Both the position numbers and the translations under genes were made by a program. The notes under the pieces were generated by a model. It did no database searches. It had not been told where the DNA came from and worked only from the letters and a program-made list of their open reading frames with translations. A DNA stretch of 46,722 bases from Porphyrobacter sp. TH134 (GTDB lineage Bacteria; Pseudomonadota; Alphaproteobacteria; Sphingomonadales; Sphingomonadaceae): contig NZ_PKRO01000024.1 in NCBI RefSeq assembly GCF_002855495.1, forward strand, positions 1 through 46,722. The letters run 5' to 3'. Numbering within the stretch: the stretch's first letter is position 1; every line of letters starts with the position of its first letter. Shown here one piece after another: positions 46,627 to 46,722 of this stretch.

Positions 46627-46722
46627 TGTCAACGGCGGAGTAAAAGTCGGCCATTGGGCGGCGCAAAATCAGGCCACTTGATCCGCGCCTTGGCGAGCGC
46701 TGGGAGGGCGTAGCCCGAGCGG
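46627..46722. mobile_element. Terminus of an IS21-family element (partial, continues past the window)
   Basis: TGTCAACGG opens a segment with two related 22-23 bp units, beginning GGCGGAGTAAAAGTCGGCC (46634) and GGCGGCGCAAAATCAGGCC (46657). Multiple terminal units of this form, and a TGTCA end, are typical of IS21-type elements on the istB side. The transposase genes would be outside the window. The exact end and any target duplication cannot be checked. Confidence 0.6.

Larger units (their letters stand above)
36961..46722 (+). mobile_element. tRNA-Tyr genomic island (left part; right end outside the window)
   Basis: The block opens at tRNA-Tyr with a P4-type integrase and then carries only accessory functions: lytic transglycosylase, primase-like protein, methyltransferase-helicase fusion, Xre-RES toxin-antitoxin, DUF6933 protein and an IS end. 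Everything before the tRNA is housekeeping. No relaxase, coupling protein or secretion channel is visible, so whether it is conjugative, mobilisable or a satellite cannot be judged from this part. Confidence 0.7.

Overview
The window looks like chromosomal DNA of a GC-rich alphaproteobacterium, most likely Sphingomonadales and probably the Erythrobacter/Porphyrobacter group. The reasons are an NDUFS4-type complex I accessory subunit, an SRP RNA gene directly before dnaX-ybaB, a DUF6456 protein, a gene-transfer-agent-type 3TM holin, and a dispersed hairpin repeat of the kind that is mistranslated as LRQAQHERS in sphingomonad genomes. These assignments rest on family knowledge and motifs, because no database search was possible.

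Layout. (1) 165-4425, minus strand: six tightly packed or overlapping genes. A CnrY-like membrane anti-sigma, a CnrX-like periplasmic metal sensor and a CnrH-like ECF sigma factor are followed by copA, copB and copC, so a cobalt/nickel-type signalling cassette sits in front of copper-resistance genes. (2) 4863-7615: an exported protein of unknown function, a lone 3TM holin and a CitE/HpcH-type lyase, separated by two gene-poor stretches. (3) 7784-12039: a two-subunit molybdenum hydroxylase (IorA/IorB type) with its cofactor helpers, a MocA/MobA-like nucleotidyltransferase and XdhC. The last two converge and overlap tail to tail. (4) 12147-15414: tRNA-Pro and yajC-secD-secF.

(5) 15445-24827: a glycosyltransferase, an XRE regulator with a degenerate S24-like tail, a DUF6456 protein, an ABC-F ATPase, a SIMPL protein, and then an envelope-signalling block of PepSY protein, PhoP-like regulator, PhoQ-like kinase, sigma factor and membrane partner. 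(6) 24915-36720: housekeeping genes for chorismate mutase, polyprenyl diphosphate synthase, HrpB, an NDUFS4-like protein, SRP RNA, DnaX, YbaB, Lon, HU, a lipoprotein and an RlmB-type rRNA methyltransferase.

(7) From tRNA-Tyr (36875-36960) to the window end: an integrated element entering at the tRNA 3' end. It carries a P4-type integrase preceded by five copies of a 10-bp putative arm-type site, a VirB1-like lytic transglycosylase, a CHC2-zinc/Toprim primase-like protein, a 1413-residue methyltransferase-Strawberry-notch helicase fusion reminiscent of phage P1 DarB, an Xre-RES toxin-antitoxin pair with three evenly spaced palindromes in its promoter, and a DUF6933 protein. The window ends inside what appears to be the terminus of an IS21-family element, so the far end of the island is not visible.

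The two most interesting points are the complete CnrYXH cassette joined to copABC, with all five CnrX metal ligands at conserved spacing, and the DarB-like fusion paired with a primase-like protein on a tRNA-Tyr island that shows no conjugation apparatus inside the window.
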